Source: an uncultured Alistipes sp.
GTDB lineage: Bacteria > Bacteroidota > Bacteroidia > Bacteroidales > Rikenellaceae
NCBI GenBank assembly: GCA_938014215.1
Contig: CALLRW010000007.1
Location: 1-64,000 of the forward strand
Length of the DNA: 64,000 nt
Direction of reading: 5' to 3'
Part shown: one piece after another, positions 1 through 9,139 of the stretch
How positions within the stretch are numbered: position 1 is the stretch's first letter
Layout of the letters: each line of letters starts with the position of its first letter
The notes under the pieces: generated by a model
Database searches by the model: none
The model's input: the letters and a program-made list of their open reading frames with translations, nothing else
Told to the model about the DNA's origin: nothing
Program-made: the position numbers and the translations under genes

Positions 1-293
1 GCACTTTTTCCTTTCCCTTCCAAATATTTTTACAACTTTTTTCATCACTTCGTAACACTCCTCAAACAATCTCCCTAACCCTCAACAAGTTAGTTATGAA
101 AAATTTTTAGGAATTCCATCCGCCCTGTTCCCGCCCCACGCGCCAAAGGTGACATTATATATAGGGCACCCCCTCACAGCTGGACATTCTCAAAGGAAGA
201 GACCCGGTCGACAGCGATCCGGGAGCCTCGGTCTGACCGGGGAAACCGCAGCGGACGAAGCCGAAACGACTTCTGTTTTTACGCAGAATTCGG
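1..293. other. Gene-free left flank
   Basis: I see no complete gene here. The first 120 bases are AT-rich, like Bacteroidota intergenic regulatory DNA. On the minus strand an ATG at 45 opens a frame (MKKVVKIFGRERKKC) that stays open to the window edge. It could be the start of a leftward gene, but 15 codons are too few to judge. A TATATATA stretch lies near 155-162 with no clear matching -33 element. No repeat or tRNA is visible. Confidence 0.4.
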
Positions 294-301
294 TACCTTT
301 G
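294..301 (+). promoter_or_regulatory. Bacteroidota -7 box of the SDR gene
   Basis: TACCTTTG matches the Bacteroidota primary-sigma -7 consensus TAnnTTTG exactly. A weak -33-like element (TTCTG, 271-275) lies about 18 bases upstream. The ATG of the dehydrogenase follows 17 bases after the box, so the leader would be very short. Confidence 0.55.
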
Positions 302-318
302 TCGAAAAATCACGAAGC

Positions 319-1050
319 ATGAAAAGACGCGTATTCGTTACGGGCGGCGCCCACGGTATCGGGCGGGGAATTGTCGAGGCCTTCGCGCAGAGGGGCGACC
401 AGGTGGCATTCTGCGACATCGATCCGGAACTTGGCGCCCGGACTGCCGCCGAAACCGGCTCCCGGTTCATCGAGATCGACGTCACCGATGCCAACAGTCT
501 CGAGAAGGGCATGCAGGAGATCTTCGATACTCTGGGCGACATCGACATCCTGGTCAACAACGTCGGGATCAGCTTTTTCAAGCCCCTGACCGAGCTCTCG
601 ATCGAGGAGTTCGACCGTGTGATCGCCACCAACCTGCGCCCGGTCTTCATCACCGCGCGCCGGCTGGCCCTCCACCGCCGGCAGAACGGCAACCGCCGCT
701 ACGGCCGCATTGTCAACCTCTGCTCGACCCGCTACCTGCAGAGCGAGGCCGGAACCGAGGCTTACTCCGCCTCGAAGGGCGGTATCTACTCGCTGACCCA
801 CGCGCTGGCCGTCTCGCTGGCCCCGCTCCGCATCACGGTCAACGCCATCGCCCCGGGGTGGATCCACGTACGCGAAGAGGAGGTGCTGCGCCCCGAAGAC
901 CATGCGTTCCACCCCTCGGGACGGGTCGGCACCCCCGGGGACATCGCCCGCACGTGTCTCTTCCTGTGCGACGAGGCGAACGACTTCATCAACGGCCAGA
1001 CGCTGACCGTCGACGGCGGAGCCACCATCCGGATGATCTACCCGGAGTGA
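319..1050 (+). CDS. SDR-family NAD(P)-dependent oxidoreductase
   Basis: A classical short-chain dehydrogenase of 243 aa, the usual length for the family. The cofactor motif TGGAHGIG (about residues 8-15) follows the first beta strand. NNVG (about 80) marks the structural motif, and a YSASK catalytic Tyr/Lys pair sits near residues 151-155, with a Ser upstream in NLCSTRY. The C-terminal segment DFINGQTLTVDGGATI is typical of sugar or hydroxy-acid SDRs, whose substrates cannot be read from sequence. It would be cytosolic. It is a single gene with its own promoter, and it converges on the polysaccharide locus with a shared bidirectional terminator between. A role in sugar or polyol oxidation is possible but not shown. 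Confidence 0.88.
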   Translation: MKRRVFVTGGAHGIGRGIVEAFAQRGDQVAFCDIDPELGARTAAETGSRFIEIDVTDANSLEKGMQEIFDTLGDIDILVNNVGISFFKPLTELSIEEFDRVIATNLRPVFITARRLALHRRQNGNRRYGRIVNLCSTRYLQSEAGTEAYSASKGGIYSLTHALAVSLAPLRITVNAIAPGWIHVREEEVLRPEDHAFHPSGRVGTPGDIARTCLFLCDEANDFINGQTLTVDGGATIRMIYPE

Positions 1051-1174
1051 CCGCGCCGGGAGGGCGAATCTCGGCAACCGGACCGCCACCGGAAGCTGCC
1101 CGATCGACAGCCTCCGCCCGGAGAGGAGGATCCTCTGCCAAACGCCCGCATCTCGCATCGAGAGAACCCGACAA

Positions 1175-1217
1175 AAAAGATCCGCAAAACCCGTCGAGCA
1201 GGTTTTGCGGATCTTTT
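1175..1217. terminator. Bidirectional intrinsic terminator
   Basis: A perfect 17-bp inverted repeat (AAAAGATCCGCAAAACC and its complement) with a 9-base loop. A/T runs flank both sides, so it can stop the rightward SDR transcript and the leftward polysaccharide-locus transcript. Confidence 0.85.
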
Positions 1218-1272
1218 CGTATGCGGATGCGCCGGGAGGGCCGGAGCTGTCCGAGGGGGGGGGAAAAAAAAA

Positions 1273-2643
1273 CTATTTCGGCTGCTGCACCTCGTCGTGC
1301 AGCGCGGGCGAATCGAAGCCCAGACGGCGCAAACCGTTCTGCACGTCGGGATGGCTCATGAACAACCGCCACAGCAGCCCCGAACGATGGTTCTCGATCA
1401 TGACGGCAATCGGTCCCTGATCGATAGCCAGGTAGCGCGTCGGGAACCACCCCTTCTCCTCGCAGAAGGCATCGTAGAAGCCGTAGCGACCCCAGACACG
1501 GTCGCCCAGCGTCTCGTAGAGGTGGCGCATGACGGCCATCGACTCGTCGGGCGTATAGACGATCGAGGAGAGGGCCGCCGTCGGCGAGATCACGCCGTGA
1601 TCGTCACGCTCCGCAGGGGCATGGGCGGCATATCCGTCGACCGAATAGCTGGCCGTCAGGCCCCAGCAGTCGGCGCCGTAGCCGGCATGGTGCTGCGGAT
1701 TGCGCACGCAGTAGGCCCGGTTGACGAGCGTATAGTTGCGCATCTCGTCGAAATAGTTGTCGCAGTAGGCGTCGTGCAGCCCGCGGGGATCGAGCCCCAG
1801 GAAGGAGTAGTGCGCCCAGAACAGCGGTCCGGCCTCGGCGCCCTGATAGCGCAGCCGGAGCGGATAGCCCTCGACCTCGTGGGGAGCGACGATGGCACCC
1901 CCTTCGGCCCATCCTTCGGTGTAGACCTCGCGGTCGACGGGATGGGTCGGCGACGAGGCCGCCAGCAGATACATCACCAGGCACTCGTTGTAGCCGCGCA
2001 CGGCGAAGTTCATCTCCCACTCGTACTCGGGGCTCCAGTGCCAGTAGAGGACATTCTGCCCGTTGCGGTACCACGACCACTCGACCCCGCGCCACAGCGA
2101 GTCGATGCGTGCGGCCAGCGCCTGTTCGCGCGGCGAGCCGTCGACAAAGTACTGATGCGCGGCGAGCAGCCCCTGCACGAGGAAGGCCGTCTCGACCAGG
2201 TCACCGCCGTTGTCCTTCTGTCCGAAGGGCTTCACGCGGCCGGTTTCGCCCTCCATCCAGTGGGGCCAGGCGCCGTGGAAACGGTCGGCATGCTCGAGGA
2301 ACGAGACCGCCCGTTCGAAACGGGCCACCCCTTCGTCGCGCGTGATGTATCCGCGGTCGATTCCGGCGATGAGGGCCATCAGCCCGAAGCCGCTGCCGCC
2401 GGTGGTGACCACCGTGCTGTCCTCCTGGGGATACACCCCGTCGAGGTGGATACGCTCGGGAGCCAGCCCGCTGTTGGGCTCGGCGCCCGACCAGAAGTAA
2501 TCGAACGTCCGGCGTTCGACGCTGTCGAGCAGCGCCTCGTCCGGGAGTGCAGCCGTCTTTTTCGCCTGCGAACACCCGACAAGGGCACCCGCCGCCGCGA
2601 CAGCGAGCGCCACGGAACGAATCTTTCCGATGTATTTCATCAT
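1273..2643 (-). CDS. GH144-type (glycoamylase-fold, PF10091) lipoprotein, copy A
   Basis: A 456-aa lipoprotein: basic start, hydrophobic stretch, lipobox ALVGC (Cys about 24). One all-alpha (alpha/alpha)6-barrel domain fills the rest. Shared blocks with copy B include TTGGSGFG, WHWSPEYEWEMN, GYGADCWGLTAS and AIDQGPIAVMIENHRSG. The family (GH144) includes Bacteroidota endo-beta-1,2-glucanases and sophorose-releasing enzymes; the pfam name glucoamylase is historical. It probably acts at the outer membrane or in the periplasm, cutting glucan for the neighbouring GH3. It is the last gene of the locus, 10 bases after the GH3 stop. ATG ATG gives two possible starts (2643 or 2640). A T9C9 tract follows the stop on the coding strand. 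The substrate is inferred from family and neighbours. Confidence 0.85.
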   Translation of the reverse strand: MMKYIGKIRSVALAVAAAGALVGCSQAKKTAALPDEALLDSVERRTFDYFWSGAEPNSGLAPERIHLDGVYPQEDSTVVTTGGSGFGLMALIAGIDRGYITRDEGVARFERAVSFLEHADRFHGAWPHWMEGETGRVKPFGQKDNGGDLVETAFLVQGLLAAHQYFVDGSPREQALAARIDSLWRGVEWSWYRNGQNVLYWHWSPEYEWEMNFAVRGYNECLVMYLLAASSPTHPVDREVYTEGWAEGGAIVAPHEVEGYPLRLRYQGAEAGPLFWAHYSFLGLDPRGLHDAYCDNYFDEMRNYTLVNRAYCVRNPQHHAGYGADCWGLTASYSVDGYAAHAPAERDDHGVISPTAALSSIVYTPDESMAVMRHLYETLGDRVWGRYGFYDAFCEEKGWFPTRYLAIDQGPIAVMIENHRSGLLWRLFMSHPDVQNGLRRLGFDSPALHDEVQQPK

Positions 2644-2653
2644 CTCGTATCGG

Positions 2654-4939
2654 TTATTTCAGGGTAAAACGGGCCCGTTTAACGTTGTCGCTCGAGCCGC
2701 CAACCATCACCTCAAAATCGCCCGGTTCGCAGACATATTCGAGGTCGTAGTTGTAGAACTTGAGCAGCGAGGCGTCGATCGTGAAGTGGACGTCGCGGCT
2801 CTCTCCGGGCTTGAGCGTCACGCGCTGGAAGCCCTTGAGCTCCTGCACGGGACGGGTCGTCGAGCCGACCAGATCGCGGATATAGAGCTGGACGACCTCC
2901 GTAGCCTCGCGGCGGCCGCTGTTGGTCAGCCGCACCGTGGCGGTAACCGATCCCTGCTCGTCCATCTCCGCGGCCGAAAGGTGCAGATCACCGTAGGTGA
3001 AGGTCGTGTACGAGAGGCCGTAACCGAAGGCGTAGAGCGGCGTATTGGGGACATCGAGGTAGTTGCTGCGGAACTTCTCGAAGTGGTCGACCGTCAGCGG
3101 ACGACCCGTGTTCTTGTGGTTGTAGTAGATCGGAATCTGTCCGACGTTGCGCGGGAAGGTCACCGGCAGTTTGCCCGAAGGACTGACCTCGCCGAAGAGG
3201 ACATCGCAGATGGCCTCGGCCGCCTCGGTGCCGCCGAACCAGACATTGAGGATCGACGGGACGTGGGCACTCTCCCACTCGAGCGTCAGCGGACGCCCGG
3301 CAAAGAGCACCAGCACGACGGGCTTGCCCGTAGCCACGAGGGCCTTCAGGAGCTCCTGCTGCGCATCGGGGATGCCGATCTGCGAACGACTGCTGCACTC
3401 GCCGCTCATCTCCGAGGGTTCGCCCAGGGCGGCGATCACCACGTCGGACTTGGCCGCGATCTGCAGCGCCTCGTCGAGCAGCTGCTGGTCCGTACGGCCG
3501 TCACGCGGGATATCGCGGTTGAACATCGTACTGTTCTTCTCCAGCTCCTCGTCGAAGGTGACGTTGCTGCCCTTGGCATAGAGGATGCGGGCCTTCTTGC
3601 CGACGGCCTGCTGCAGCCCCTCGACCAGCGTACGGGGCTTCTTCAGATCGGTAGCCACGCTCCACGTGCCGGGCATGTTCTCGCGCGAGGCGGCCAGCGG
3701 ACCGACCACAGCGATCGTACCCTTGCGGCGCAGCGGCAGCAGATCGCCCTCGTTGCGGAGCAGCACGAAGCTCTCGGCGGCAATCCGCCGGGCATCGGCG
3801 CGGTGTTCGGGGGTGTAGATCTGCGTGCGGGCGCGCTCCGGATCGCAGTAGCGGTAGGGATCCTCGAAGAGTCCCAGTTTGTACTTGGCCTCCAGGATCA
3901 GCCGGCAGGCGCGGTCGATGTCGGCCGTATCGACCCGGCCGGCAGCCAGCGACTCCTCGAGCGTCTTGAGGAAGCCCTCGCTGACCATGTCCATGTCGAT
4001 ACCGGCCTTGAGGGCGCGGGCCGACACCTCGCTCAGATCGCCGATACCGTGGGCGATCATCTCGTAGATGCCGGTGAAGTCCGTCACGACGAAGCCGCCG
4101 AATCCCCACTGGTCGCGCAGCACGTCGGTCATCAGCCAGCGGTTGGCCGTGGCGGGGACGCCGTCAACCTCGTTGAACGAGGCCATCACGCTCCCCACAC
4201 CGGCCTCGACGGCCGCCTTGTAGGGCGGGAAGTATTCGTTGTACATGCGCTGACGGCTCATGTCCACGGTATTGTAGTCGCGGCCGGCCTCGACGGCGCC
4301 GTAGAGGGCGTAGTGCTTCACGCAGCCCAGGATCTCGTCCTGAGCGAAGTGGTTGGGATCCTTGCCCTGATAGCCGTAGACGAAGGCCCGGGCGATGGCG
4401 CTGCCCAGGAAGGGATCCTCACCGATACCCTCCGAGACACGTCCCCAACGGGGATCGCGCGAGATGTCGACCATCGGCGAGAAGGTCCAGCAGATACCCG
4501 AGGCACTGGCCTCGACGGCCGCGATGCGGGCGGCGCGCTCGATGGCCTCCATGTCCCACGTGGCGGAGAGGCCGAGCGGAATGGGGAAGGTCGTCTCGTA
4601 GCCGTGGATCACGTCCATGCCGAAGATCAGCGGAATACCCAGACGGCTCTCCTCGACGGCGATGCGCTGCACGGCGCGGATCTTCTCCACGCCCTTGATG
4701 TTGAACAGACCGCCGACATTTCCGCGACGGATCTGTCCGGCGATATCGCTGTTCTTGGCCTGCCCGGTGGTGATGTCACCGGCCCCGGGAAGGTTGAGCT
4801 GACCGATCTTCTCGGCGAGCGTCATGCGACTCATCAGCGAGTCTATGAAACGGTTCATGTCGGAGTTGTCGGAAGTTCCGGCGGCCCAGGCGGCAGCGCC
4901 GAAGAGCAGCCCCGACAGAAGCAGAATGGCTTTTTTCAT
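2654..4939 (-). CDS. bglX: GH3 beta-glucosidase (BglX-like)
   Basis: A 761-aa GH3 enzyme in the usual order: signal peptide (MKKAILLLSGLLFGAAAWA), TIM-like N-terminal domain, alpha/beta sandwich, and a C-terminal fibronectin-III-like domain (about 680-755). The predicted nucleophile is Asp287 in VVTDFTG. The acid/base Glu is expected in the GEPSEMSGE segment of the second domain. KHY and GRVSEGIGEDP motifs that bind glucose at subsite -1 are present. The start at 4939 is preferred because a clean Sec signal begins there; an in-frame ATG at 4987 would add 16 hydrophilic residues overlapping the gene upstream. No lipobox, so it is probably periplasmic. Between two GH144 genes it most plausibly hydrolyses short beta-1,2-gluco-oligosaccharides; a laminarin or other beta-glucan role is the alternative. 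Confidence 0.92.
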   Translation of the reverse strand: MKKAILLLSGLLFGAAAWAAGTSDNSDMNRFIDSLMSRMTLAEKIGQLNLPGAGDITTGQAKNSDIAGQIRRGNVGGLFNIKGVEKIRAVQRIAVEESRLGIPLIFGMDVIHGYETTFPIPLGLSATWDMEAIERAARIAAVEASASGICWTFSPMVDISRDPRWGRVSEGIGEDPFLGSAIARAFVYGYQGKDPNHFAQDEILGCVKHYALYGAVEAGRDYNTVDMSRQRMYNEYFPPYKAAVEAGVGSVMASFNEVDGVPATANRWLMTDVLRDQWGFGGFVVTDFTGIYEMIAHGIGDLSEVSARALKAGIDMDMVSEGFLKTLEESLAAGRVDTADIDRACRLILEAKYKLGLFEDPYRYCDPERARTQIYTPEHRADARRIAAESFVLLRNEGDLLPLRRKGTIAVVGPLAASRENMPGTWSVATDLKKPRTLVEGLQQAVGKKARILYAKGSNVTFDEELEKNSTMFNRDIPRDGRTDQQLLDEALQIAAKSDVVIAALGEPSEMSGECSSRSQIGIPDAQQELLKALVATGKPVVLVLFAGRPLTLEWESAHVPSILNVWFGGTEAAEAICDVLFGEVSPSGKLPVTFPRNVGQIPIYYNHKNTGRPLTVDHFEKFRSNYLDVPNTPLYAFGYGLSYTTFTYGDLHLSAAEMDEQGSVTATVRLTNSGRREATEVVQLYIRDLVGSTTRPVQELKGFQRVTLKPGESRDVHFTIDASLLKFYNYDLEYVCEPGDFEVMVGGSSDNVKRARFTLK

Positions 4940-4970
4940 GTTGTGTCGATTTGTCGTTTGAAGAGGGTGA

Positions 4971-6644
4971 TTACTCGGCCGAAGCAACCGTGAAACCGAG
5001 CCGCTGCAGACCGTTCAGCACTTCGCTGTCCGACATGAACAGCCGCCAGATGAGTCCGCTGCGGTAGTTCTCGATCATCACGATGATCGGGCCCTGGTCA
5101 ATGGCAATATGCATTCCGGAGTCATACCATCCGGTCGTGAGGTTGAAGGCGTCGATGAAGCCGTAGTCGCTCCACAGGCGGTCGCCCAGCTTGTAATAGA
5201 AGTAGTGCAGGGCGGCCATCGACTCCTCGGGCAGATAGGGCATCGAGGCCAGCGCGGCGGTCGGGGCGATGACGCCAAGGTCGTTCGTCGGCGACGAGGC
5301 GCTGTAGCCGTTGTCGACATCGCTGGCCGTCAGTCCCCAGCAGTCGGCGCCGTAACCCGTATAGCCCTTCGGGTTGTCGACGCAGTAGCGGTAGTTGATC
5401 GTGGCATGGGCGCGGACCTGCTCGCCGTAGTCGGCATACTTGTCCGAGAGGCGGTTGGGGTCGAGCGTCAGGAAGGAGTAGTGCGACAGGAAGAGCGGAC
5501 CGCCGTAATCCTCGCCCAGCGGGAGCTTCGTGTCGTAGAACATCTTGCCGTTGAGAATGGCACCGTTGCGGGCCCAGCCCTGGTCGTAGACCCCGGCATC
5601 GATGTTGTGGGTCGGCGACGAGGCGGCCAGCACGTAAACGATCAGCGACTCGTTCCACCCCTGCACGGGCAGGTTCATCGCCCAGCCCTTGTCGGGGCTC
5701 CAGTGCCAGTAGAGGGCCTTTTCGGTCCCCTCCTTGGTGAAGAAGTCCCACTCGACAGCCTCCCACAGCCGCGTAATGCCCTCGCGCAGGGTGGCCTCCT
5801 CACCCGCCCCGTCGAAGTAGGTGCGGGCGGTCAGCAGCCCCTGGAAGAGGTAGGCCGTCTCGACCAGATCGGCTCCGTTATCATCAGCCGAGAAGGGGAT
5901 CGTCACACCCGTCTCGCCGTTGATCCAGTGAGCGAAGGCGCCATGATAGGAGGTCGCACGCTCCGAGAGGAAGGTAACGATCTTCTGGATACGGCTGCAG
6001 GCCTCCTCCCGCGTGACGAAGCCGCGTTCGGCCGCCACGATCATCGAGAGGATCCCGAAGCCGGTGCCGCCCGTAGTGACGGTCGCACCCGACGAGGTGC
6101 GCTCGCGCGTCATGCCGCTCGTAGGCTCGGCGCCCTCCCAGAAGTAGCGGAAGGTCTGCTGCTGGACCAGCGTCAGGAGCTCCTCATCGGGGATCCGTTC
6201 GAACTTGTCGCCATCATCGGCCGCTGTCACAATCGTGATCACCTTGCCGCTGAAAATCTTCACGCCGGCCGGCGTCGCCAGCCCCGTGTTGATCACCAGC
6301 TGATACTCCGCCTCGGCGGTCAGGGCCGCCGTCGGCGTGAGGGTCACGCGCAAACCGCCGTCGTAGTCGATCCGGGTCTCGACCCGGCTACCGGCGCGGC
6401 GCAAGTAGATGTTTGCATCCAACGTTGCGGGATCGAGTTCGGCCGAGAAGTCGAGCTGGATGACCGCATCGGCCGCCACCTCGTCAAAACGGTCCAGACC
6501 GCTCTTGTCGCCGATCACGACCCGCTCCAGCTGCAGGGTCTCCCCTGCTGCCGGAGCGGTCGAGTCGGTCGAATCGCTGCTGCATCCGAAGCTCCAAAAC
6601 AACAACCCACAAAGCACCATCTTCAGATAAGCGTGCGTCTTCAT
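4971..6644 (-). CDS. GH144-type lipoprotein with N-terminal Ig-like domain, copy B
   Basis: A 557-aa lipoprotein with lipobox WSFGC (Cys about 21), a low-complexity linker (SSDSTDSTAPAAGE), a roughly 100-residue beta-rich Ig-like domain (Big_5 type, about 40-140), then the GH144/PF10091 catalytic domain (about 150-555). It carries the same blocks as copy A (TTGGTGFG, WHWSPDKGWAMN, GYGADCWGLTAS, AIDQGPIIVMIEN). The added Ig-like domain probably lifts the catalytic domain off the membrane, so this copy is the better candidate for surface endo-cleavage, with copy A trimming. It ends 31 bases before the GH3 start and lies 25 bases after the LamG gene, in one operon. The division of labour is inference. 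Confidence 0.86.
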   Translation of the reverse strand: MKTHAYLKMVLCGLLFWSFGCSSDSTDSTAPAAGETLQLERVVIGDKSGLDRFDEVAADAVIQLDFSAELDPATLDANIYLRRAGSRVETRIDYDGGLRVTLTPTAALTAEAEYQLVINTGLATPAGVKIFSGKVITIVTAADDGDKFERIPDEELLTLVQQQTFRYFWEGAEPTSGMTRERTSSGATVTTGGTGFGILSMIVAAERGFVTREEACSRIQKIVTFLSERATSYHGAFAHWINGETGVTIPFSADDNGADLVETAYLFQGLLTARTYFDGAGEEATLREGITRLWEAVEWDFFTKEGTEKALYWHWSPDKGWAMNLPVQGWNESLIVYVLAASSPTHNIDAGVYDQGWARNGAILNGKMFYDTKLPLGEDYGGPLFLSHYSFLTLDPNRLSDKYADYGEQVRAHATINYRYCVDNPKGYTGYGADCWGLTASDVDNGYSASSPTNDLGVIAPTAALASMPYLPEESMAALHYFYYKLGDRLWSDYGFIDAFNLTTGWYDSGMHIAIDQGPIIVMIENYRSGLIWRLFMSDSEVLNGLQRLGFTVASAE

Positions 6645-6669
6645 AGATCGGAATCTCTTTTTCGTCGGA

Positions 6670-7533
6670 TTATTTTTCAGCCTTGTTGTAGAGGGCCGTC
6701 ATCTCCTCGACCGAAAGGGCCTTGTCGAAGAGGTAGACATCGTCGAAGGCTCCCGTGTAGAAGTCCGCCGACTCGGTCCAGTCGCCCGTAGCGCCCATTC
6801 CGACCTGTACGGGGAAGGCGCCCAGCACGATACCGGTCAGGTTCTTGAAGCCGATCGTCATGCCGCCGTCCCACGTGTAGGAGCTCTTGACCAGGCCGTT
6901 GTGCCAGAGGGTCATCGTCGAGGTCTCGGCATCGAAACTCAGGCCGACCTGCTGCCACGAATCGGCCATGCCGGTGATCGTGGTATCGCCGCCGAGGTCG
7001 AACCAGGTGGTTCCGGTGGCGTTGTTGAAGTAGCCCTTGAAGTAGAAGCTGCCGGGATCGGCCGCGTTTCCGTTATTAAGGAAGAGCGAGAGGTTGCCGA
7101 TGGCATCGGCGCTGTTGCCGACGTTGAACAGGGCCGTGGAGCCGCCGTTCGAGCCGTCGAAGTGGATCCACATCGAGACGGTGAAGCTGCGCAGGGCGGC
7201 GAGCGTGTTCATCGACGCGGCATCGGGCGTGAGGACCAGCGCCTGCCCGTCGGCATTGCGGTAGGCCTGTCCGACGGCGCCGGTCTCGAAGAGGGGCGAC
7301 GCCGACTGGTCGTACAGGGCGAGCGTGCCGGCGAGCGAACCCTCGACCTGCAGATCGCCGTCGAGCGCCAGATGGTAGAGCGCCTCGGGGAGGTTGGCAT
7401 CATCATCCTCGGCGGGCTTCTCCGTCGGATAGTCGAACGGAGGGTTCTGCCCCAGATCCTGCTTGCACGACTGTGCGCCGCACAGCAGACCGAGGCTTGC
7501 AATCAGCGAAAAGAGATATTTCGACGTTTTCAT
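6670..7533 (-). CDS. LamG/concanavalin-A-like surface glycan-binding lipoprotein
   Basis: A 287-aa lipoprotein: lipobox CGAQSC (Cys about 23), an acidic Pro-rich linker (to about 50), then one jelly-roll domain of the Laminin_G_3/LamG type. Typical strands are FTVSMWIHFDG, WQQVGLSFDAETSTMTLWHNG and FYTGAFDDVYLFDKALS; the closing DDVYLFDKALS is a hallmark of this family. No hydrolase residues are recognisable. Position directly after SusD is where surface glycan-binding proteins (SusE/SusF-like) sit, so it most likely holds the polysaccharide at the cell surface for SusCD. The ligand is unknown; beta-glucan is inferred from neighbours. Confidence 0.85.
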   Translation of the reverse strand: MKTSKYLFSLIASLGLLCGAQSCKQDLGQNPPFDYPTEKPAEDDDANLPEALYHLALDGDLQVEGSLAGTLALYDQSASPLFETGAVGQAYRNADGQALVLTPDAASMNTLAALRSFTVSMWIHFDGSNGGSTALFNVGNSADAIGNLSLFLNNGNAADPGSFYFKGYFNNATGTTWFDLGGDTTITGMADSWQQVGLSFDAETSTMTLWHNGLVKSSYTWDGGMTIGFKNLTGIVLGAFPVQVGMGATGDWTESADFYTGAFDDVYLFDKALSVEEMTALYNKAEK

Positions 7534-7548
7534 GATTCAGCGGATTTA

Positions 7549-9126
7549 TCAGTTGGCGTAATCGGGATTCTGCACCAGCACACCGTTCGAGGCATCGACC
7601 TCGCTCTGGGGCAGGGGCAGGTATTTGTTCTTGGAGGTGTAGCCCTTGGGGCCGAGAACGGCCAGTGCGCCGTCTTCGGCACCGACACCGGCATCGTCCC
7701 AGCGGACCAGATCGTAGAAGCGGTCGAACTCCAGAGCCAGTTCGACGTGGCGCTCGTGGTGGATCGCACGGCGCAGTTCGGCCTGATCCGTCGTGGTCAC
7801 CTTGGGCAGGATCGACGAGTTCGAACCGCGCGCACGGGCACGTACCATCTCCAGATCATCGAGCGCCTCCTGGATCATGGCGTCACCGCCCAGCTCGCAG
7901 GCCGCCTCGGCCGCCATGAGCACCACGTCGGCGTAACGGATCATGCGGATGTTGTACCAGAAGCCGTCGTTGCTGCCGTAGAGCGAGCGCAGCGTGGGAC
8001 TGCAGTAGGCCTTCTTGTTGTAGAAGTCGCCGTCCAGACCGTCCTGCGAAACGAGAAACTCGTTGAAGGGGGCGTTGCCGTTGGCGGGAGCGTAGCTCGG
8101 CCAGGGTTTCGACGGCGTGGAGAAGTAGAGCAGCGTCTCGTCGCGGCGGGGGTCGTTCTCCTCGAAGATGTCGAGGATGCTCTCATCGGCCATGTGCCAG
8201 CCCCAGCCGAGGTTGCTCGTACCCGAACCGCGGCACCCCTGCACCTGGCAGAACTGGCTGCCCAGGGCGCTCGATGCGGGCTCGGCGGTCGTTGCCGTGC
8301 ACTGCAGCTCCCAGACCGACTCGGAGCTGTTCTCGCCCTCCTCGCGGAAGATCTTCTCGAAGGGGGTGTTCAGATCGTAGAGGTGGGTATCCATGACGTT
8401 GCGGGCGGCCTGGTACATCTGCGACCACATGCCGCGCTGGGCATAGGTCTTGGCGTGCAGGGCGCGGGCAGCACCGTAGGTGATGCGGCCGACGTACTTC
8501 GAATCCCACTGGCGGGGCAGCCCCTCGGCGGCCGTCAGGTCGGCATCGATCAGTTCGTAGATGTCGTTGACCGACGACTTGGGCAGGTTGGCCTCGTCCG
8601 AGCTCTCGATGGCGAAGTCGATCAGAGGCACCTCACCGAAGGCGCGCACCAGATTGAAGTAGCACCAGGCGCGGAAGAAGCGGGCCTCCATGCCGCAGTA
8701 GAGTTCATCCTCGTCGAGCGTGGCGCCGTTCTGCTGGTCGCGAGTCATCTCGTCGATGAGGGTATTGGCGTTGTGGATGATCGAGTAGTTGGTCTCCCAG
8801 TAGGGGTCGAGCAGCGAGTTGGCGGCCGAATACTGGAACTGTTCGTACATGGGGACATGCTCGGCGCCGTCGGTGGTCGTCGAACCCTTGCGCGAATCCT
8901 CCGAACGGTAGAGGTGCACGGCGAAGGCCGGGATACCGGCCGTGATGTTGTAACCGCGAGCCTCGGCGTAGAGGGCCGTCACCTTCGAGAAGTAGGCACC
9001 TCCCTCGACATCGTCGATCGTCCATTGTCCCTGGGGACGCTGATCGAGCAGGTCGCTGCACGAAACGCCCGCAAGCATCGTTGCCGCAGCGGCGGCGAGA
9101 GTCAGTTTGTTTATGATCGTTTTCAT
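7549..9126 (-). CDS. susD: SusD/RagB-family nutrient-binding outer-membrane lipoprotein
   Basis: A 525-aa lipoprotein with lipobox LAGVSC (Cys about 23) and the SusD N-terminal signature SDLLDQRPQGQW. The TPR-rich core includes the block ARFFRAWCYFNLVRAFGEV, seen in nearly all SusD proteins, and the C-terminal LRRAIHHERHVELALEFDRFYDLVRW motif region. SusD caps its SusC barrel like a lid and binds the oligosaccharide before import. The start lies 14 bases after the SusC stop, as usual for SusCD pairs. Specificity cannot be read directly. Confidence 0.95.
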   Translation of the reverse strand: MKTIINKLTLAAAAATMLAGVSCSDLLDQRPQGQWTIDDVEGGAYFSKVTALYAEARGYNITAGIPAFAVHLYRSEDSRKGSTTTDGAEHVPMYEQFQYSAANSLLDPYWETNYSIIHNANTLIDEMTRDQQNGATLDEDELYCGMEARFFRAWCYFNLVRAFGEVPLIDFAIESSDEANLPKSSVNDIYELIDADLTAAEGLPRQWDSKYVGRITYGAARALHAKTYAQRGMWSQMYQAARNVMDTHLYDLNTPFEKIFREEGENSSESVWELQCTATTAEPASSALGSQFCQVQGCRGSGTSNLGWGWHMADESILDIFEENDPRRDETLLYFSTPSKPWPSYAPANGNAPFNEFLVSQDGLDGDFYNKKAYCSPTLRSLYGSNDGFWYNIRMIRYADVVLMAAEAACELGGDAMIQEALDDLEMVRARARGSNSSILPKVTTTDQAELRRAIHHERHVELALEFDRFYDLVRWDDAGVGAEDGALAVLGPKGYTSKNKYLPLPQSEVDASNGVLVQNPDYAN

Positions 9127-9139
9127 GGAATGGTCAGTT

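Noticed and set aside
2630..4993. Long open frame opposite the GH3 gene, and similar long antisense frames opposite susC, the regulator, lysS and others
   Set aside because: GC-rich RNY codon use leaves the antisense frame open. These translations show no domain, signal peptide or family pattern, while the sense frames are recognisable proteins.
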